From positions 1 through 54,686 of the forward strand of contig JAFQXD010000026.1 in assembly GCA_017407115.1 (NCBI GenBank): 54,686 bases of DNA. The letters are read 5' to 3'. Source of the stretch: Methanobrevibacter sp. (GTDB lineage Archaea; Methanobacteriota; Methanobacteria; Methanobacteriales; Methanobacteriaceae). Under the pieces are notes generated by a model, which worked only from the letters and a program-made list of their open reading frames with translations, was not told where the DNA came from and ran no database searches. The translations under genes and the position numbers were made by a program. Positions 35,419-45,828 of this stretch are shown piece after piece (the first letter of the stretch is position 1; every line of letters starts with the position of its first letter).

Positions 35419-35841
35419 ATGATTATTGATGGAGAAGGATGCGTTTTAGGAAGATTAGCTAGTGTAACTAGTAAAAATCTTTTAGAAGGCGAAGAAGTAG
35501 TAATTCTTAATGCTGAAAAAATTATGTTAACTGGTAACAAAGATTGGGCTTATGCAAAATACAAACAAAGAGTTGACAGGGCAAGTATTTCTAACCCTCG
35601 TGACTTAGGTCCTAAATACCCAAGAAGGCCAGATGATATATTTAGAAGAACTGTAAGAGGAATGTTACCTTTCAAAAAATCTAAAGGTAAAACCGCATAC
35701 AAAGGCTTAAAAGCTTTCGTAGGTGTACCTGCAGAATACGCAGATGCTGAACTCACTGCAGTTCCTGAAGCAGAATACAAAAACATTAAAAAAGGTATCG
35801 AACTTGGAGAAATCTCCAAACTTTTAGGAGCTACCTTTTAG
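35419..35841 (+). CDS. rpl13: Ribosomal protein uL13
   Basis: 140 residues. [59 protein letters not shown]. It is an early 50S assembly protein. GGGTG precedes the ATG, 13 nt after L18e; S9 follows, as in bacteria and archaea alike. Confidence 0.97.
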   Translation: MIIDGEGCVLGRLASVTSKNLLEGEEVVILNAEKIMLTGNKDWAYAKYKQRVDRASISNPRDLGPKYPRRPDDIFRRTVRGMLPFKKSKGKTAYKGLKAFVGVPAEYADAELTAVPEAEYKNIKKGIELGEISKLLGATF

Positions 35842-35859
35842 ATAAACGGATGTGTGATT

Positions 35860-36261
35860 ATGGTTAAAGTTATTCATACAAGTGGAAAACGTAAAACAGC
35901 TATCGCAAGAGGTACCGTTCAAGAAGGAACCGGTAAAGTAAGAATCAACAGAGTTCCTTTAGAACTTTATTCCCCTGAGCTTGCTAACTTAAAATTACAA
36001 GAACCATTAACCTTAGCTGGAGACTTAGCTAATGAAGTTGATATCAATATCAAAGTTATTGGTGGAGGAGTAATGGGCCAAGCTGAAGCTGCACGTATGG
36101 TAATTGCAAAAGGACTCGTCCAATGGTCACAAGATATGGATTTAAAAGAAAAATTCATCCAATACGACAGAACTATGTTAGTAGGTGACCCAAGACGTTC
36201 AGAACCTAAAAAATACGGTGGTCCTGGAGCAAGAGCACGTAAACAAAAAAGTTACAGATAA
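35860..36261 (+). CDS. rps9: Ribosomal protein uS9
   Basis: 133 residues from ATG 35860 ([18 protein letters not shown]), rather than a GTG two codons upstream. [17 protein letters not shown] and the C-terminal [17 protein letters not shown] tail, which touches the P-site tRNA, are diagnostic. Confidence 0.97.
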   Translation: MVKVIHTSGKRKTAIARGTVQEGTGKVRINRVPLELYSPELANLKLQEPLTLAGDLANEVDINIKVIGGGVMGQAEAARMVIAKGLVQWSQDMDLKEKFIQYDRTMLVGDPRRSEPKKYGGPGARARKQKSYR

Positions 36262-36312
36262 TTACTCTGTACTTTTAAATTTTATTTAAATTTAATAAAA
36301 AAGATGATATAA

Positions 36313-36483
36313 ATGATTCCTATTAGATGCTTAAGTTGTGGAAAACCGGTTTCAGCTTACTTTGACGAATACAATAAAAGAATAGCTGCCGGTGAAAAGT
36401 CAAAAGATATTTTAGATGACTTAGGTTTAACTAGATATTGTTGTAGAAGAATGTTGATTTCTCATGTGGAAACATGGGAATGA
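36313..36483 (+). CDS. rpoN: RNA polymerase subunit N (Rpo10)
   Basis: 56 residues, homologue of eukaryotic RPB10. The atypical zinc site CxxC..CC is visible as MIPIRCLSCG (residues 1-10) and TRYCCRRMLISH (about 40-51). It sits in the D-L-N-P assembly platform. GATGATATAA precedes the ATG. Too small to be obvious, but the sequence is unmistakable. Confidence 0.97.
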   Translation: MIPIRCLSCGKPVSAYFDEYNKRIAAGEKSKDILDDLGLTRYCCRRMLISHVETWE

Positions 36484-36557
36484 TTTTACAATTTAGGGAT
36501 ATTGTATTGCAATCAGAATCTTGGTAAAATATATGCCTAAAAATGGAAGTAATATTC

Positions 36558-36740
36558 ATGAACGTTGAAAAAAAATTAACAAGGTTTGAAAGAGCTAGAC
36601 TTCTTGGAGCTAGAGCAATTCAAATATCAATGGGAGCCAAACCATTAGTGGATATTAAAGACTCTCTTGATCCAATTGATATAGCTTATGAGGAGTTAAA
36701 AGCTGGAGTTTTACCATTAGATGTTATTAGAGACGAATAA
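36558..36740 (+). CDS. rpoK: RNA polymerase subunit K (Rpo6)
   Basis: 60 residues from ATG 36558 ([22 protein letters not shown]), the family's usual start, with GGAAGT upstream; an ATG at 36543 would add five residues. Homologue of bacterial omega and eukaryotic RPB6: [20 protein letters not shown] then [21 protein letters not shown]. It stabilises the largest subunit. Confidence 0.96.
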   Translation: MNVEKKLTRFERARLLGARAIQISMGAKPLVDIKDSLDPIDIAYEELKAGVLPLDVIRDE

Positions 36741-36875
36741 ATAGTTTATCTATTTATTCTTAAATTTATTTAAAAAAAATAAAAAATACCAACATAACTC
36801 TATAAAGAAACTTACTGATTTTTTAAAGAGTATAGATTATATGGTAATAAATTAAATGACACTGAGGTGTTTTTT

Positions 36876-38120
36876 TTGGATAGTATAATAGAAGATGTCC
36901 AAGTTCGTAAGATTTTGGATAGCAGAGGTAACCCAACTATTGAAGTAGATATAGTTACTTGGAATGGTTTTGGTAGAGCTGCTGCACCAAGTGGGGCCAG
37001 TAATGGGTCTCGGGAAGTTGTATCTTTTCCAGAAGGCGGAGTAGATTTGGTAGTCCGTGAAATGGAAGATTTCATAGCTTCCGAATTAATTGGTATGGAT
37101 GCTGAAGACATCGCTACCATCGATGAGGTATTGAAAGAAATCGACGGTACCGAGAACTTCGCAGCTATCGGTGGAAATACTACTGTAGCAATATCCATGG
37201 CTGTAGCTAAGGCCGCTGCGAAATCTTATAACATGCCATTGTATAAATATATTGGTGGAAATTTGGTAAATGAATTACCTTATCCTTTAGGAAACATGAT
37301 GAACGGAGGAGCACATGCAGGTATTAATTCGCCTGACATTCAGGAATTCCTTGTTGTTCCAACAGGGGCTTCAAATGTCTGTGAAGCTATCTTTGCAAAT
37401 GCGGCTGTTCACAAAAGACTTAAGGAATTAATTCAAACTAAGGACTCCAATTTTACCGGTGGCAAAGGAGATGAAGGAGGATGGGTGCCGAACATTACCA
37501 ACGATGCCGCTTTGGAAATCCAAGCCAAGGCATGTGAAGAAGTCGGTGATGAACTGGGTATTGAAATCAGACCTTCACTTGATATGGCAGCTTCTGAATT
37601 ATGGAATGCTAAAGATCAAAAATATGTTTATGCTCAAGATGGTGTTAAAAGAGACACCGGAGATCAAATTGATTTTGTAAATGATATCATTGATACTTAC
37701 AAAATGTTTTATGTGGAAGACCCATTTGACGAATCTGATTTCGATGGATTTTCTCAGTTAACTTCAAAAGCGGGAGATAAATGTTTGATTTGTGGTGATG
37801 ATTTGTTCGTAACTAACAAGGAATTGTTGGCTAAAGGAATAGAGAAAAATGCTGCAAATGCTATTATCATCAAACCTAATCAGATAGGTTCATTGTCTGA
37901 AACTTTTGCTACTGTAAAATTAGCAAAGGAAAACAATATCGTGCCTGTTGTATCCCATAGGTCTGGTGAAACCACTGATGAGACTATAGCTCATTTGGCT
38001 GTTGGTTTTGCATCTCCAATGATTAAAACCGGAGCTATTGGTGGTGAAAGGATAGCAAAATTAAACGAACTTATCCGTATTGAAGAGGAACTATCAAATC
38101 CTGTAATGGGCAAATTCTAA
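36876..38120 (+). CDS. eno: Enolase
   Basis: 414 residues from TTG 36876, six bases after GAGGTG; the in-frame GTG at 36867 is part of that site. [17 protein letters not shown] is the N-terminal signature. Metal ligands and catalysis: [26 protein letters not shown], the catalytic lysine in [10 protein letters not shown] and [14 protein letters not shown]. It interconverts 2-phosphoglycerate and phosphoenolpyruvate in gluconeogenesis. In Methanobacteriales eno stands between rpoK and S2, as here. Confidence 0.97.
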   Translation: MDSIIEDVQVRKILDSRGNPTIEVDIVTWNGFGRAAAPSGASNGSREVVSFPEGGVDLVVREMEDFIASELIGMDAEDIATIDEVLKEIDGTENFAAIGGNTTVAISMAVAKAAAKSYNMPLYKYIGGNLVNELPYPLGNMMNGGAHAGINSPDIQEFLVVPTGASNVCEAIFANAAVHKRLKELIQTKDSNFTGGKGDEGGWVPNITNDAALEIQAKACEEVGDELGIEIRPSLDMAASELWNAKDQKYVYAQDGVKRDTGDQIDFVNDIIDTYKMFYVEDPFDESDFDGFSQLTSKAGDKCLICGDDLFVTNKELLAKGIEKNAANAIIIKPNQIGSLSETFATVKLAKENNIVPVVSHRSGETTDETIAHLAVGFASPMIKTGAIGGERIAKLNELIRIEEELSNPVMGKF

Positions 38121-38142
38121 TAATAATAGGGAGAGAAATAAT

Positions 38143-38337
38143 ATGGCTAAAGTAACTATTGATTACGATAAATGTGATGGTGCTGACTGTGCAGAATGTT
38201 CTGATGTTTGCCCAATGGAAGTTTTAGTTCTCGAAGGAGACAAAATCACAATCAACAATCCTGAAGATTGCAGTTATTGTGAAGTATGTATGGACGTATG
38301 TCCTAACGAATGTGTAAATATTGAAGATGAAGATTAA
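38143..38337 (+). CDS. 2[4Fe-4S] ferredoxin
   Basis: 64 residues with two cluster motifs: CDGADCAECSDVCP (C-x4-C-x2-C-x3-C) and CSYCEVCMDVCP (C-x2-C-x2-C-x3-C). The extra two residues in the first motif are common in this archaeal group. A small acidic electron carrier; redox partner unknown. It sits between eno and S2, with GGGAG before the ATG. Confidence 0.93.
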   Translation: MAKVTIDYDKCDGADCAECSDVCPMEVLVLEGDKITINNPEDCSYCEVCMDVCPNECVNIEDED

Positions 38338-38361
38338 ATATAATAAAAAAGGTGATTATAA

Positions 38362-38961
38362 ATGACTAACGAACTTTTAATTGATTTAGATAACTATTTA
38401 GCAGCAGGTTTACATATTGGAACCCAACAAAAAACTAGTGATATGGAAAAATATATATTCAGAGTAAGATCTGACGGTTTATACGTATTAGATATTCAAA
38501 AAACCGATGAAAGAATCAGACAAATTGCAAAACTCTTAGCAAAATACGACCCAGAAGATATTTTAGTAGTAGCTACCAGACAATACGGTCAAGCTCCTGT
38601 TAAAAAATTCGGTGAAATTACCGGTGCAAAAACCATTCCTGGTAGATTCATCCCTGGAACCTTAACCAACCCTAATTATGCTAAATTCATTGAACCAAAA
38701 ATCATTGTTGTAACTGACCCAAGATCAGATGCTCAAGCAATCTTAGAATCCAAACAAAACGGTATTCCTGTAATCGCATTATGTGATACTGAAAACTTAC
38801 TCAGTTTTGTTGACATTGCTGTACCTGTAAACAACAAAGGTAGAAAAGCTATCGCTTTGGTTTACTGGTTACTTGCAAGACAAATCTTAAGAGAAAGAGG
38901 AGACATTCCTGAAGACGGTGACTTAGATATTGAAGCAACTGACTTTGAACTTAAATTCTAA
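38362..38961 (+). CDS. rps2: Ribosomal protein uS2
   Basis: 199 residues. [48 protein letters not shown] and [39 protein letters not shown] are diagnostic. It is a late-joining 30S protein near the mRNA exit. AAGGTGATTATAA precedes the ATG. Confidence 0.98.
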   Translation: MTNELLIDLDNYLAAGLHIGTQQKTSDMEKYIFRVRSDGLYVLDIQKTDERIRQIAKLLAKYDPEDILVVATRQYGQAPVKKFGEITGAKTIPGRFIPGTLTNPNYAKFIEPKIIVVTDPRSDAQAILESKQNGIPVIALCDTENLLSFVDIAVPVNNKGRKAIALVYWLLARQILRERGDIPEDGDLDIEATDFELKF

Positions 38962-38970
38962 ATGAGTTAA

Positions 38971-39819
38971 ATGTTAAGACAACCTGCTGTTGCCGGAGCG
39001 TTTTATCCAGGCAATCCGGAAATCCTTAAAAAGACTATTGAGGAATGTTTTTTAGATGATGCCGGTGTTGGCGAAATACCTCATCTCAAAACATTCGAAG
39101 GTACAGATTACCCTATCAATATTATGGTTCCCCATGCAGGTTATCAATATTCTGGTGCAATAGCCAGTCATGGTTATTGCAAATTAGTTCAAAATGGTTT
39201 TCCTGAAGTTTTTATTATATTAAGTCCTAATCATACAGGATATGGTAGTGAAGTTTCTGTTTTCAATGATGGCGAATGGATTACTCCTCTTGGAAGTGTC
39301 GATGTGGATGGTGAATTTGCAGATGCCATAATCTCTCATTCGGACATGGCAAGTGCGGATTTCCTGGCCCACAAATACGAACACAGCATAGAAGTTCAGC
39401 TGCCATTTTTACAATATTTCTCTAACGATTTCAAGATTGTTCCCATAACAATGGGATCCCAATCATTTTTGGCTTCAAGCGATTTGGCAAAAGCCATTTT
39501 TGAAGCGGGAAATGAATTAAATAAATCTTATGCGGTTATTGCAAGTACTGATTTATCTCATTTCAATAATCAGGAAAAGGCAAACACTGTAGATGGATAT
39601 GTTTTGGAGGATATTGATGAGATGAATGAATTTAAACTTTTTGAGGAAGTTGTTCAGTATAATATAACAATGTGTGGTTACGGTCCGGTAATAACAACTA
39701 TATCCCTTTCAAAAATGTCCAATAAAACGAATAGTGAAATATTGGCATACGGGACAAGCGGTGATGTTACTGGAGATTTCACTTCAGTTGTAGGTTATGC
39801 TTCAGGTATTTTTAAATAG
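38971..39819 (+). CDS. MEMO1 family protein (AmmeMemoRadiSam protein B type)
   Basis: 282 residues. LRQPAVAGAFYPGNPEIL and MVPHAGYQYSGAIASHGYCK are signatures; further histidines in SPNHTGYG and YEHSIEVQLPFLQYF and the ASTDLSHF segment place metal ligands like those of extradiol dioxygenases. The biochemical function in archaea is unresolved; human MEMO1 binds copper/iron. Always near S2 and mvk in methanogens. ATG 38971 lies 9 nt after S2. Confidence 0.92.
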   Translation: MLRQPAVAGAFYPGNPEILKKTIEECFLDDAGVGEIPHLKTFEGTDYPINIMVPHAGYQYSGAIASHGYCKLVQNGFPEVFIILSPNHTGYGSEVSVFNDGEWITPLGSVDVDGEFADAIISHSDMASADFLAHKYEHSIEVQLPFLQYFSNDFKIVPITMGSQSFLASSDLAKAIFEAGNELNKSYAVIASTDLSHFNNQEKANTVDGYVLEDIDEMNEFKLFEEVVQYNITMCGYGPVITTISLSKMSNKTNSEILAYGTSGDVTGDFTSVVGYASGIFK

Positions 39820-39828
39820 GGTGTATTT

Positions 39829-40791
39829 ATGATAGCGAAGGCTTCTGCTCCAGCAAAAGCAATTTTATTCGGAGAACATTCAGTAGTTTATGGCGAACCT
39901 GCTATAGCTGGTGCTGTAAACAAGAGAGCTTATATTACAATTAAGGAATCCGAATGTGAAAAGACTATTTTTAGAGCTCCTAACATTAATTTTGAGGCTG
40001 AATTACTTACTCGTGAAAGAAAATATATTTTAAGAAAAGGAAAACCTGGTATTATTCGATATATTTTAGAATCTGTTTATAGAGCTCACGATCATACTCC
40101 AATAGACATTACATTAACTTCTAATGTGCCTATTGGTTCTGGACTTGGATCATCTGCCGCAGTTACTGTGGCAACACTTGCAGCATTATACAGATATCAT
40201 AATGTCCGATTCAATAAGAAATCCTTAGCTCATGATGCTCATATGGTCGAGCAGGCCGTTCAGGGAGTGGCCAGTCCTCTGGATACTTTGGTTTCCACAT
40301 ACGGAGGACTTGTTTACTTATCTAGAAATAAAAAGGTAGAGCATTTTAAAGTAAATTTCAATGTTCCTTTTGTCGTTGGTTATACCACCAAACATGGAAA
40401 TACCGGTAAGATGGTTAAGGATGTCAGACATCTCAAGGATAGAAATCCGAAAATCATCAATCCCGTAATAACCGCAATGGGAAATTTGACAAACTATGCC
40501 AAACAGGCTATTTTAAAAAGGGATTTCAATAAGGTAGGTGAATTGATGAACATCAACCATGGATTTTTGGACGTTATAGGAGTTAATACCTTGGAATTGT
40601 CAAGGATGGTATATAATGCAAGGGAAGCCGGTGCCATCGGTTCCAAAACTACCGGTGCCGGAGGTGGAGGCAGTATTATTGCGCTTTGCCCTGGAAAAGT
40701 TGATGAAGTTGCAGAAGCTATTGCTCGTGATGATAATATTTTAAAAATCCATTTCACAAGAAAAGGTGTTTCTTCAAGGGTTTATAAGTGA
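39829..40791 (+). CDS. mvk: Mevalonate kinase
   Basis: 320 residues, GHMP kinase. N-terminal APAKAILFGEHSVVYGEPA, ATP loop PIGSGLGSSAAVTVATLAAL, and C-terminal KTTGAGGGGSIIALCPG. It phosphorylates mevalonate at the start of archaeal isoprenoid lipid synthesis. The next three enzymes of the window belong to the same pathway. AGGGTGTATTT precedes the start. Confidence 0.96.
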   Translation: MIAKASAPAKAILFGEHSVVYGEPAIAGAVNKRAYITIKESECEKTIFRAPNINFEAELLTRERKYILRKGKPGIIRYILESVYRAHDHTPIDITLTSNVPIGSGLGSSAAVTVATLAALYRYHNVRFNKKSLAHDAHMVEQAVQGVASPLDTLVSTYGGLVYLSRNKKVEHFKVNFNVPFVVGYTTKHGNTGKMVKDVRHLKDRNPKIINPVITAMGNLTNYAKQAILKRDFNKVGELMNINHGFLDVIGVNTLELSRMVYNAREAGAIGSKTTGAGGGGSIIALCPGKVDEVAEAIARDDNILKIHFTRKGVSSRVYK

Positions 40792-40795
40792 TTTT

Positions 40796-41596
40796 ATGAT
40801 TATTTTAAAAATTGGTGGAAGTATCCTTACAAATAAGGATTCCGCTGAAAGTGAAGTTGACAGTGCATCTCTTAAAAGAATTGCATCAGAAATCAAGGCT
40901 TCACTGGACATTTCACAAAAACAACTGATTATTGTTCATGGTGCAGGTTCATTCGGCCATCCCCCTGCGAAAGAATATAAGATAGGGGAACCTTTTGACG
41001 AGTCCGAATATCCACAAAAAAGAATTGGGTTTTGCAAGACTCAAAATGCAGTAAAAAAATTGAACATGCTTATTTGTGAAGCTTTTATTGAAGAGGAATT
41101 ACCGGTTGTTGCCGTTCCGGCTTCAAGCTTTATGAGCGCAACAGATAAAAGAATCACTGAAGGCAATCTTGATTATTTTAAAAAATATCTGCAGAAAGGT
41201 TTTATCCCAGTCATTTACGGAGATGTAGTTTTGGATAGCAATTTGGAAATATGTGTCATCTCAGGCGACCAGCTAATCCAATATTTGGCCAAAAACCTAA
41301 ATCCCGAGATGGTAGTTTTGGGCACTGATGTAGATGGAGTTTATAACAAGAACCCTAAAACACATGACGATGCCATATTTTTTGATAGGTTTTCATCACT
41401 TGAGGACTTGGATACCTTGGAAGGAACCACAAATGTGGACGTTACAGGTGGAATGGTTGGAAAAATCAAAGAACTTTTATATTTAGCAGATTTAGGAATT
41501 GAATCTAAAATAATAAATGCTGAAGTTGAAGATAATATTTTCAAAGTATTGGAAAATGAAGAAGTTAAAGGTACAGTAATTTCAAGGGGAAATTAG
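40796..41596 (+). CDS. ipk: Isopentenyl phosphate kinase
   Basis: 266 residues from ATG 40796 ([15 protein letters not shown]), five bases after the mvk stop; the ribosome binding site would be the GGG..AAGTGA in the mvk end. Amino acid kinase fold: LKIGGSILT binds phosphate, the catalytic histidine is in [14 protein letters not shown], and [14 protein letters not shown] binds nucleotide. It makes isopentenyl diphosphate from isopentenyl phosphate, the archaeal variant of the pathway. Confidence 0.95.
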   Translation: MIILKIGGSILTNKDSAESEVDSASLKRIASEIKASLDISQKQLIIVHGAGSFGHPPAKEYKIGEPFDESEYPQKRIGFCKTQNAVKKLNMLICEAFIEEELPVVAVPASSFMSATDKRITEGNLDYFKKYLQKGFIPVIYGDVVLDSNLEICVISGDQLIQYLAKNLNPEMVVLGTDVDGVYNKNPKTHDDAIFFDRFSSLEDLDTLEGTTNVDVTGGMVGKIKELLYLADLGIESKIINAEVEDNIFKVLENEEVKGTVISRGN

Positions 41597-41600
41597 GAAT

Positions 41601-42647
41601 ATGATTTCAGATAGAAAATTAGAGCATTTATTAATTTGTGAAAATTACGATGTTGAGTTTAAAAATAAAACTACTGGATTTGAAGATATTGAACTGATCC
41701 ATAATGTTTTGCCGGAAATTGATAAAAATGAAATTGATTTGTCAACTTTCGCTTTTGGAAAAAAATTAGACTCACCTTTATTTATTACAGCTATTACTGG
41801 AGGACATCCGGCTGCAAAATCCATTAATAAACAATTAGCTATTGCAGCTGAAAACAATAACATTGCTTTAGGAGTGGGATCTCAAAGAGCAGCATGTGAA
41901 CATCCTGAACTTGCGGATACCTATACTGTTGTCAGGGAAAATGCTCCGAACTGTTTGCTTGTTGGAAATATTGGAGCGCCTCAACTTAATTTGGCAGAAA
42001 AAGCTGTTGAAATTTTGGATGCTGATATTTTAGCCATTCATTTAAACCCCCTTCAGGAATCAATTCAGCCTGAAGGAGATTTGGATGCAAGAGGTTATCT
42101 TGATTTGATTAGTAAAATAACACAAACTGTTGACATTCCTGTTCTTGCAAAAGAGACAGGATGTGGAATATCAGCTGAATCAGCCGAAAAATTGGTTGAA
42201 GCCGGTGTGGATTATATTGATATAGAAGGTGCCGGCGGAACCAGTTGGGCTGCCGTTGAAACCTACAGGTCTGAAGATAAATATCTGGGCGAAATATTTT
42301 GGGATTGGGGTATTCCTACAGCCATAAGCACTGCTGAAGTGACTAATGCAGTGAATGTTCCAGTCATTTCATCCGGAGGTATCCGAACCGGTCTTGAAGC
42401 GGCCAAAGCAATTGCTCTTGGAGCTGATGCTGTTGGTATGGCATTGCCGTTTTTGAAAAATTCCGCATCCCAGGAACAGTTAAACAAGTTCATAGCCAGA
42501 TTTAATGATTCACTTAGAATTGCAATGTTTTTAGTTGGAGCCAGTAATATTGAAGAATTAAAAAAATCCAATCTTGTCATAAGTGGAAAAACAAGAGATT
42601 GGCTCAATGAAAGAGGAATTAACACTAAAGATTATTCAAGGAGATAA
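41601..42647 (+). CDS. fni: Isopentenyl-diphosphate delta-isomerase, type 2
   Basis: 348 residues, FMN-dependent TIM barrel. [46 protein letters not shown], the AKETGCGIS and IEGAGGTSW loops, and [25 protein letters not shown] (FMN phosphate site) are visible. It interconverts isopentenyl and dimethylallyl diphosphate to prime chain growth. It directly follows ipk, which supplies its substrate. Confidence 0.96.
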   Translation: MISDRKLEHLLICENYDVEFKNKTTGFEDIELIHNVLPEIDKNEIDLSTFAFGKKLDSPLFITAITGGHPAAKSINKQLAIAAENNNIALGVGSQRAACEHPELADTYTVVRENAPNCLLVGNIGAPQLNLAEKAVEILDADILAIHLNPLQESIQPEGDLDARGYLDLISKITQTVDIPVLAKETGCGISAESAEKLVEAGVDYIDIEGAGGTSWAAVETYRSEDKYLGEIFWDWGIPTAISTAEVTNAVNVPVISSGGIRTGLEAAKAIALGADAVGMALPFLKNSASQEQLNKFIARFNDSLRIAMFLVGASNIEELKKSNLVISGKTRDWLNERGINTKDYSRR

Positions 42648-42650
42648 AAC

Positions 42651-43994
42651 ATGAGCGTTGAAGTTATCGCTATTGGAGGATATCAAGAAGTCGGGAAAAA
42701 CATGACTGCTGTCAGGATAGGTGAAGATGTCATCATATTTGATATGGGAATCCATCTTGACAGAATCAGTATGCACGAAGATACTGATATTGATAGAATG
42801 CATAGCCTAGATTTAATTGAAAGGGGAGTCATTCCTGACGATACATTGATGAAAGATGTAGACGGTAAAGTAAAAGGAATAGTATTCTCTCACGGTCACT
42901 TGGACCACATAGGTGCAGTTGCTAAATTGGCACACAGATATGATGCACCGTTAATCGGAACCCCATACACTGCAGCTTTAATTGAAAAGCAAATTAAAGG
43001 GGAACGCAAATTTAAAGTATCAAACTCGATTAAACCATTGAACCCTGGAAATAAGATGAAGCTGTCAAAAGACATTACACTGGAATTTGTCCAGTCAACT
43101 CACAGTATTCCACAGGCAGTATTTCCAGTATTGCACACTCCGGAAGGAGTTATCGTTTACGCATTGGACTTTAAGTTTGACAATCATCAAAAGGTATCTC
43201 CACCGCCTGATTACAAAAGACTTAGGGAATTGGGTAGGAAAGGAGTTCTTGCATTGATTGTGGAAACCACCAATGCCAAAAATTACAATGAGGTTAAGAC
43301 ACATTCCGAAAGAATTGCAAAAAATATTCTGGAGGATGTAATGAAAGCACCTCTTCAAGAAAAAACAGGAATGATAGTAACCACATTTTCATCTCACGTT
43401 GAACGTGTACAGGCAATTGCAGACATTGCCAAAAAAAGCCACAGGGAAATATTCTTCCTTGGAAGATCAATGGAAAGATTCTGTGGAATTGCGCAGAAAT
43501 TGGGAATTTTAAAATTGCCAAAAAATGCCAGCATATACGGTTCTCCTAAAGCTGTAAACAAGGCTTTAATGAGAGCTGATGAAGACAGGGCAAACTATTT
43601 GCTTGTAACTACAGGTCACCAGGGTGAACCTGATGCATTACTTCCAAGAATAGCAAATGGAAGAACTCCATTCAATATCAAGAAAGGAGACAATGTAATT
43701 ATTTCAGCACCTATTATTCCAAATCCAACCAATGCCGCAAACAGGCACATTATGGAAAGGAGATTGAAATTGAAAGGTGCAAGAATTTATCCTAATGCTC
43801 ACGTTTCCGGGCACGCTGGAAGGGAGGACCACCGTGAATTCTTACGTATGTTAAAACCACAACACATCATTCCAGCACACGGAGACTTATCAATGCTTGC
43901 AGCTTATGCTGAACTTGCCGAAGAGGAAGGATACAGAATTGGATATGATATTCATATATTAAGAAATGCTCAAGCACAAGTTTTTAAAAGTTAA
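42651..43994 (+). CDS. rnj: Ribonuclease J
   Basis: 447 residues, metallo-beta-lactamase fold. Zinc ligands in SHGHLDHIGAVAKL (HxHxDH), then TTGHQGEPDALL, HVSGHAGREDH and PAHGDLSML. Archaeal RNase J degrades RNA 5' to 3' and prefers monophosphorylated ends. It begins 3 nt after fni; an RNase inside the isoprenoid operon is a conserved archaeal order. KNMTAVRIGEDVIIFDMGIHL is the N-terminal strand region. Confidence 0.95.
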   Translation: MSVEVIAIGGYQEVGKNMTAVRIGEDVIIFDMGIHLDRISMHEDTDIDRMHSLDLIERGVIPDDTLMKDVDGKVKGIVFSHGHLDHIGAVAKLAHRYDAPLIGTPYTAALIEKQIKGERKFKVSNSIKPLNPGNKMKLSKDITLEFVQSTHSIPQAVFPVLHTPEGVIVYALDFKFDNHQKVSPPPDYKRLRELGRKGVLALIVETTNAKNYNEVKTHSERIAKNILEDVMKAPLQEKTGMIVTTFSSHVERVQAIADIAKKSHREIFFLGRSMERFCGIAQKLGILKLPKNASIYGSPKAVNKALMRADEDRANYLLVTTGHQGEPDALLPRIANGRTPFNIKKGDNVIISAPIIPNPTNAANRHIMERRLKLKGARIYPNAHVSGHAGREDHREFLRMLKPQHIIPAHGDLSMLAAYAELAEEEGYRIGYDIHILRNAQAQVFKS

Positions 43995-44006
43995 AAGAGG
44001 GATATT

Positions 44007-44987
44007 ATGAGTGATGTAAAAGAGGTACTTGGAAGTTATTCAACTGACATTACTAAAACTATTGAAGAAGAATTGGCCACTATTACTCCAGATAATCTTG
44101 CGGAAGCATCAGTTTATCTCACAAGAGCTGGAGGAAAAATGCTTAGACCTGCTTTAACATTGATTACTGCTGAGGCTGTTGGTGGAGCTCGTGAATCTGC
44201 TCTAAAATCTGCTGCAGCTATTGAATTGATTCATACTTTTTCACTTATCCATGATGATATTATGGATCAGGATGATATGAGAAGAGGTATGCCTTCAGTT
44301 CATAAGGTTTGGGGAGATGATGTAGCAATTCTTGCAGGAGATACATTATTTTCAAAAGCATTTGAAATAATCATAGGAACCGAAGGAACCAGTTCTGAGC
44401 AAAACAACAGGGCTTTGGCTACTGTTGCTGATGCATGCGTTAAAATCTGTGAAGGTCAGGCATCTGACATGGGTTTTGAAGAAAGGTTTGACGTCAGTGA
44501 AGATGAATACATGGAAATGATTTTCAAAAAAACAGGTGCATTGATTGCAGCTGCTACTAAAGCAGGAGCTATCATGGGAGGAGCATCTGATGAGGTCATT
44601 GATGCAATGTATGAATACGGACGTTTGATTGGTCTTGCTTTCCAAATTCAGGATGATTATTTAGACCTTGCTGCTGATGAGGAAACATTAGGAAAACCTA
44701 TTGGTTCAGATATTGACAAAGGTAAGATGACCATCATTGCAATTAAAGGTTTGGCCAGTGATGAGTCAGGAAGATTGCTTGAAATCTTGAAAGCTGAAAA
44801 TAATTCTCAAGATGAGATAGATGAAGCGATTGAAATTTTAACAAATTGTGGCGCTATCGAATATGCTCGCAATTTAGCTCAAGAATCTGTTAGTCAAGCT
44901 AAAGAAGTACTCGAAATATTGGATGATTCTTCATCTAAACAGGTACTTGTTGACATTGCAGATTTTGTACTTGAGAGAAGCGCATAA
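44007..44987 (+). CDS. idsA: Short-chain isoprenyl diphosphate synthase (FPP/GGPP synthase)
   Basis: 326 residues. The first Asp-rich motif is [15 protein letters not shown] (about 88-102) and the second is [13 protein letters not shown] (about 212-224); [16 protein letters not shown] lies near the start. It elongates dimethylallyl diphosphate to farnesyl/geranylgeranyl chains for archaeal ether lipids. It is the last gene of the isoprenoid set; T-rich terminators follow at 45000-45050. GAGGGATATT precedes the ATG. Confidence 0.96.
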   Translation: MSDVKEVLGSYSTDITKTIEEELATITPDNLAEASVYLTRAGGKMLRPALTLITAEAVGGARESALKSAAAIELIHTFSLIHDDIMDQDDMRRGMPSVHKVWGDDVAILAGDTLFSKAFEIIIGTEGTSSEQNNRALATVADACVKICEGQASDMGFEERFDVSEDEYMEMIFKKTGALIAAATKAGAIMGGASDEVIDAMYEYGRLIGLAFQIQDDYLDLAADEETLGKPIGSDIDKGKMTIIAIKGLASDESGRLLEILKAENNSQDEIDEAIEILTNCGAIEYARNLAQESVSQAKEVLEILDDSSSKQVLVDIADFVLERSA

Positions 44988-44997
44988 TTTTCTCTCA

Positions 44998-45052
44998 CTT
45001 TTTTTTAATTTTTTCATATTTTTTTCATCGATGTTTTTTTTTCATTTTGGCA
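44998..45052 (+). terminator. Poly-T terminator region after idsA
   Basis: Several T runs (TTTTTTTTAATTTTTTC, ATTTTTTTC, GTTTTTTTTTC) follow the idsA stop without a strong hairpin, the usual form of archaeal terminators. They end the long operon that began at 32742. Confidence 0.6.
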
Positions 45053-45125
45053 GGTAATGGCAATATTTTTAAATTGTTATTAACTAATATATATTATGTC
45101 AATAATTGATTGAGGAGAAAATTTC

Positions 45126-45767
45126 ATGAAAATCAAATCAAAAATTTTAGTTCTTTTACTTATTTTGGCAGTCATTTTAAGTGTTTCTGCTGTTTCAGCT
45201 AGTGAAATTAATGAAACCTCACAATCAATGTCTGATGACAGCCAAAGTGAAGTAGTATTGGAGTCAAACAACGAAGATGCCTTGAGTGCAAGCAGTTGCA
45301 ATTCAAGCGATGCGGTTGTTTCAAAGGCAAGCGGCGAAAATGAATCCGAACCGGTACTTGCAATGGTGGTTTCCAATGATATTAACACGACTGTTGTTGT
45401 AAATAATTCTGATAAAGTGGTAAAATCAGTTGTATCCGGTGAACCTGTCTTGAAAAGTTCTGGAAAAATTAAAACAATAACATTCTACTCAAAAAACAAT
45501 AGGCATGTTACCAAACATGTCGGAAAATATAAAATCCAGGTATACAAATGGACTGGGTATCGTCTTGGAGGATTGAGAATCTACGTGACACAAAACGGCA
45601 AATATGTTAAAAGAAACGCATTCATCACCAGAGCCTATTATAAAGTCAATGGCAAATGGAGATGGAGCAGATGGTCACATGCTTCAAGCGGATATCCTAA
45701 TTACCATCATTATGGTGTAAGTAGTGATGTTAAAATATCTAAAGTTCAAGTAAAAATCCGTTGTTAA
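45126..45767 (+). CDS. Secreted protein of unknown function, Trp/Tyr/Lys-rich C-terminal domain
   Basis: 213 residues. Signal peptide at 1-26 (MKIKSKILVLLLILAVILSV), then an acidic Ser/Asn-rich linker to about residue 110 (SQSMSDDSQSEVVLESNNED and similar), and a compact basic C-terminal domain of about 100 residues. That domain is rich in Tyr, Trp, Lys and His (YKWTGYRLGGLRIYVTQNG, YYKVNGKWRWSRWSH, YPNYHHYG), is likely all beta, and ends in a lone Cys (KIRC). I do not recognise it. The composition suggests binding of cell-wall sugar or a surface role. GAGGAG lies upstream of the ATG and a hairpin terminator overlaps its end. Confidence 0.75.
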   Translation: MKIKSKILVLLLILAVILSVSAVSASEINETSQSMSDDSQSEVVLESNNEDALSASSCNSSDAVVSKASGENESEPVLAMVVSNDINTTVVVNNSDKVVKSVVSGEPVLKSSGKIKTITFYSKNNRHVTKHVGKYKIQVYKWTGYRLGGLRIYVTQNGKYVKRNAFITRAYYKVNGKWRWSRWSHASSGYPNYHHYGVSSDVKISKVQVKIRC

Positions 45768-45776
45768 GCGGATTTT
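45753..45776 (+). terminator. Hairpin terminator at the end of the secreted-protein gene
   Basis: AAAATCCG (45753-45760) and CGGATTTT (45769-45776) form a perfect 8-bp stem with an 8-nt loop that contains the stop codon. TATTCTATTTTTTTT follows. Confidence 0.65.
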
Positions 45777-45828
45777 ATTCTATTTTTTTTAAATAATTTT
45801 ATTAACCTCATTGTCACAATATATGCTT

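Noticed and set aside
36867..36875. GTG start for enolase
   Set aside because: This GTG belongs to the GAGGTG ribosome binding site; the TTG at 36876 has correct spacing and matches the family start.
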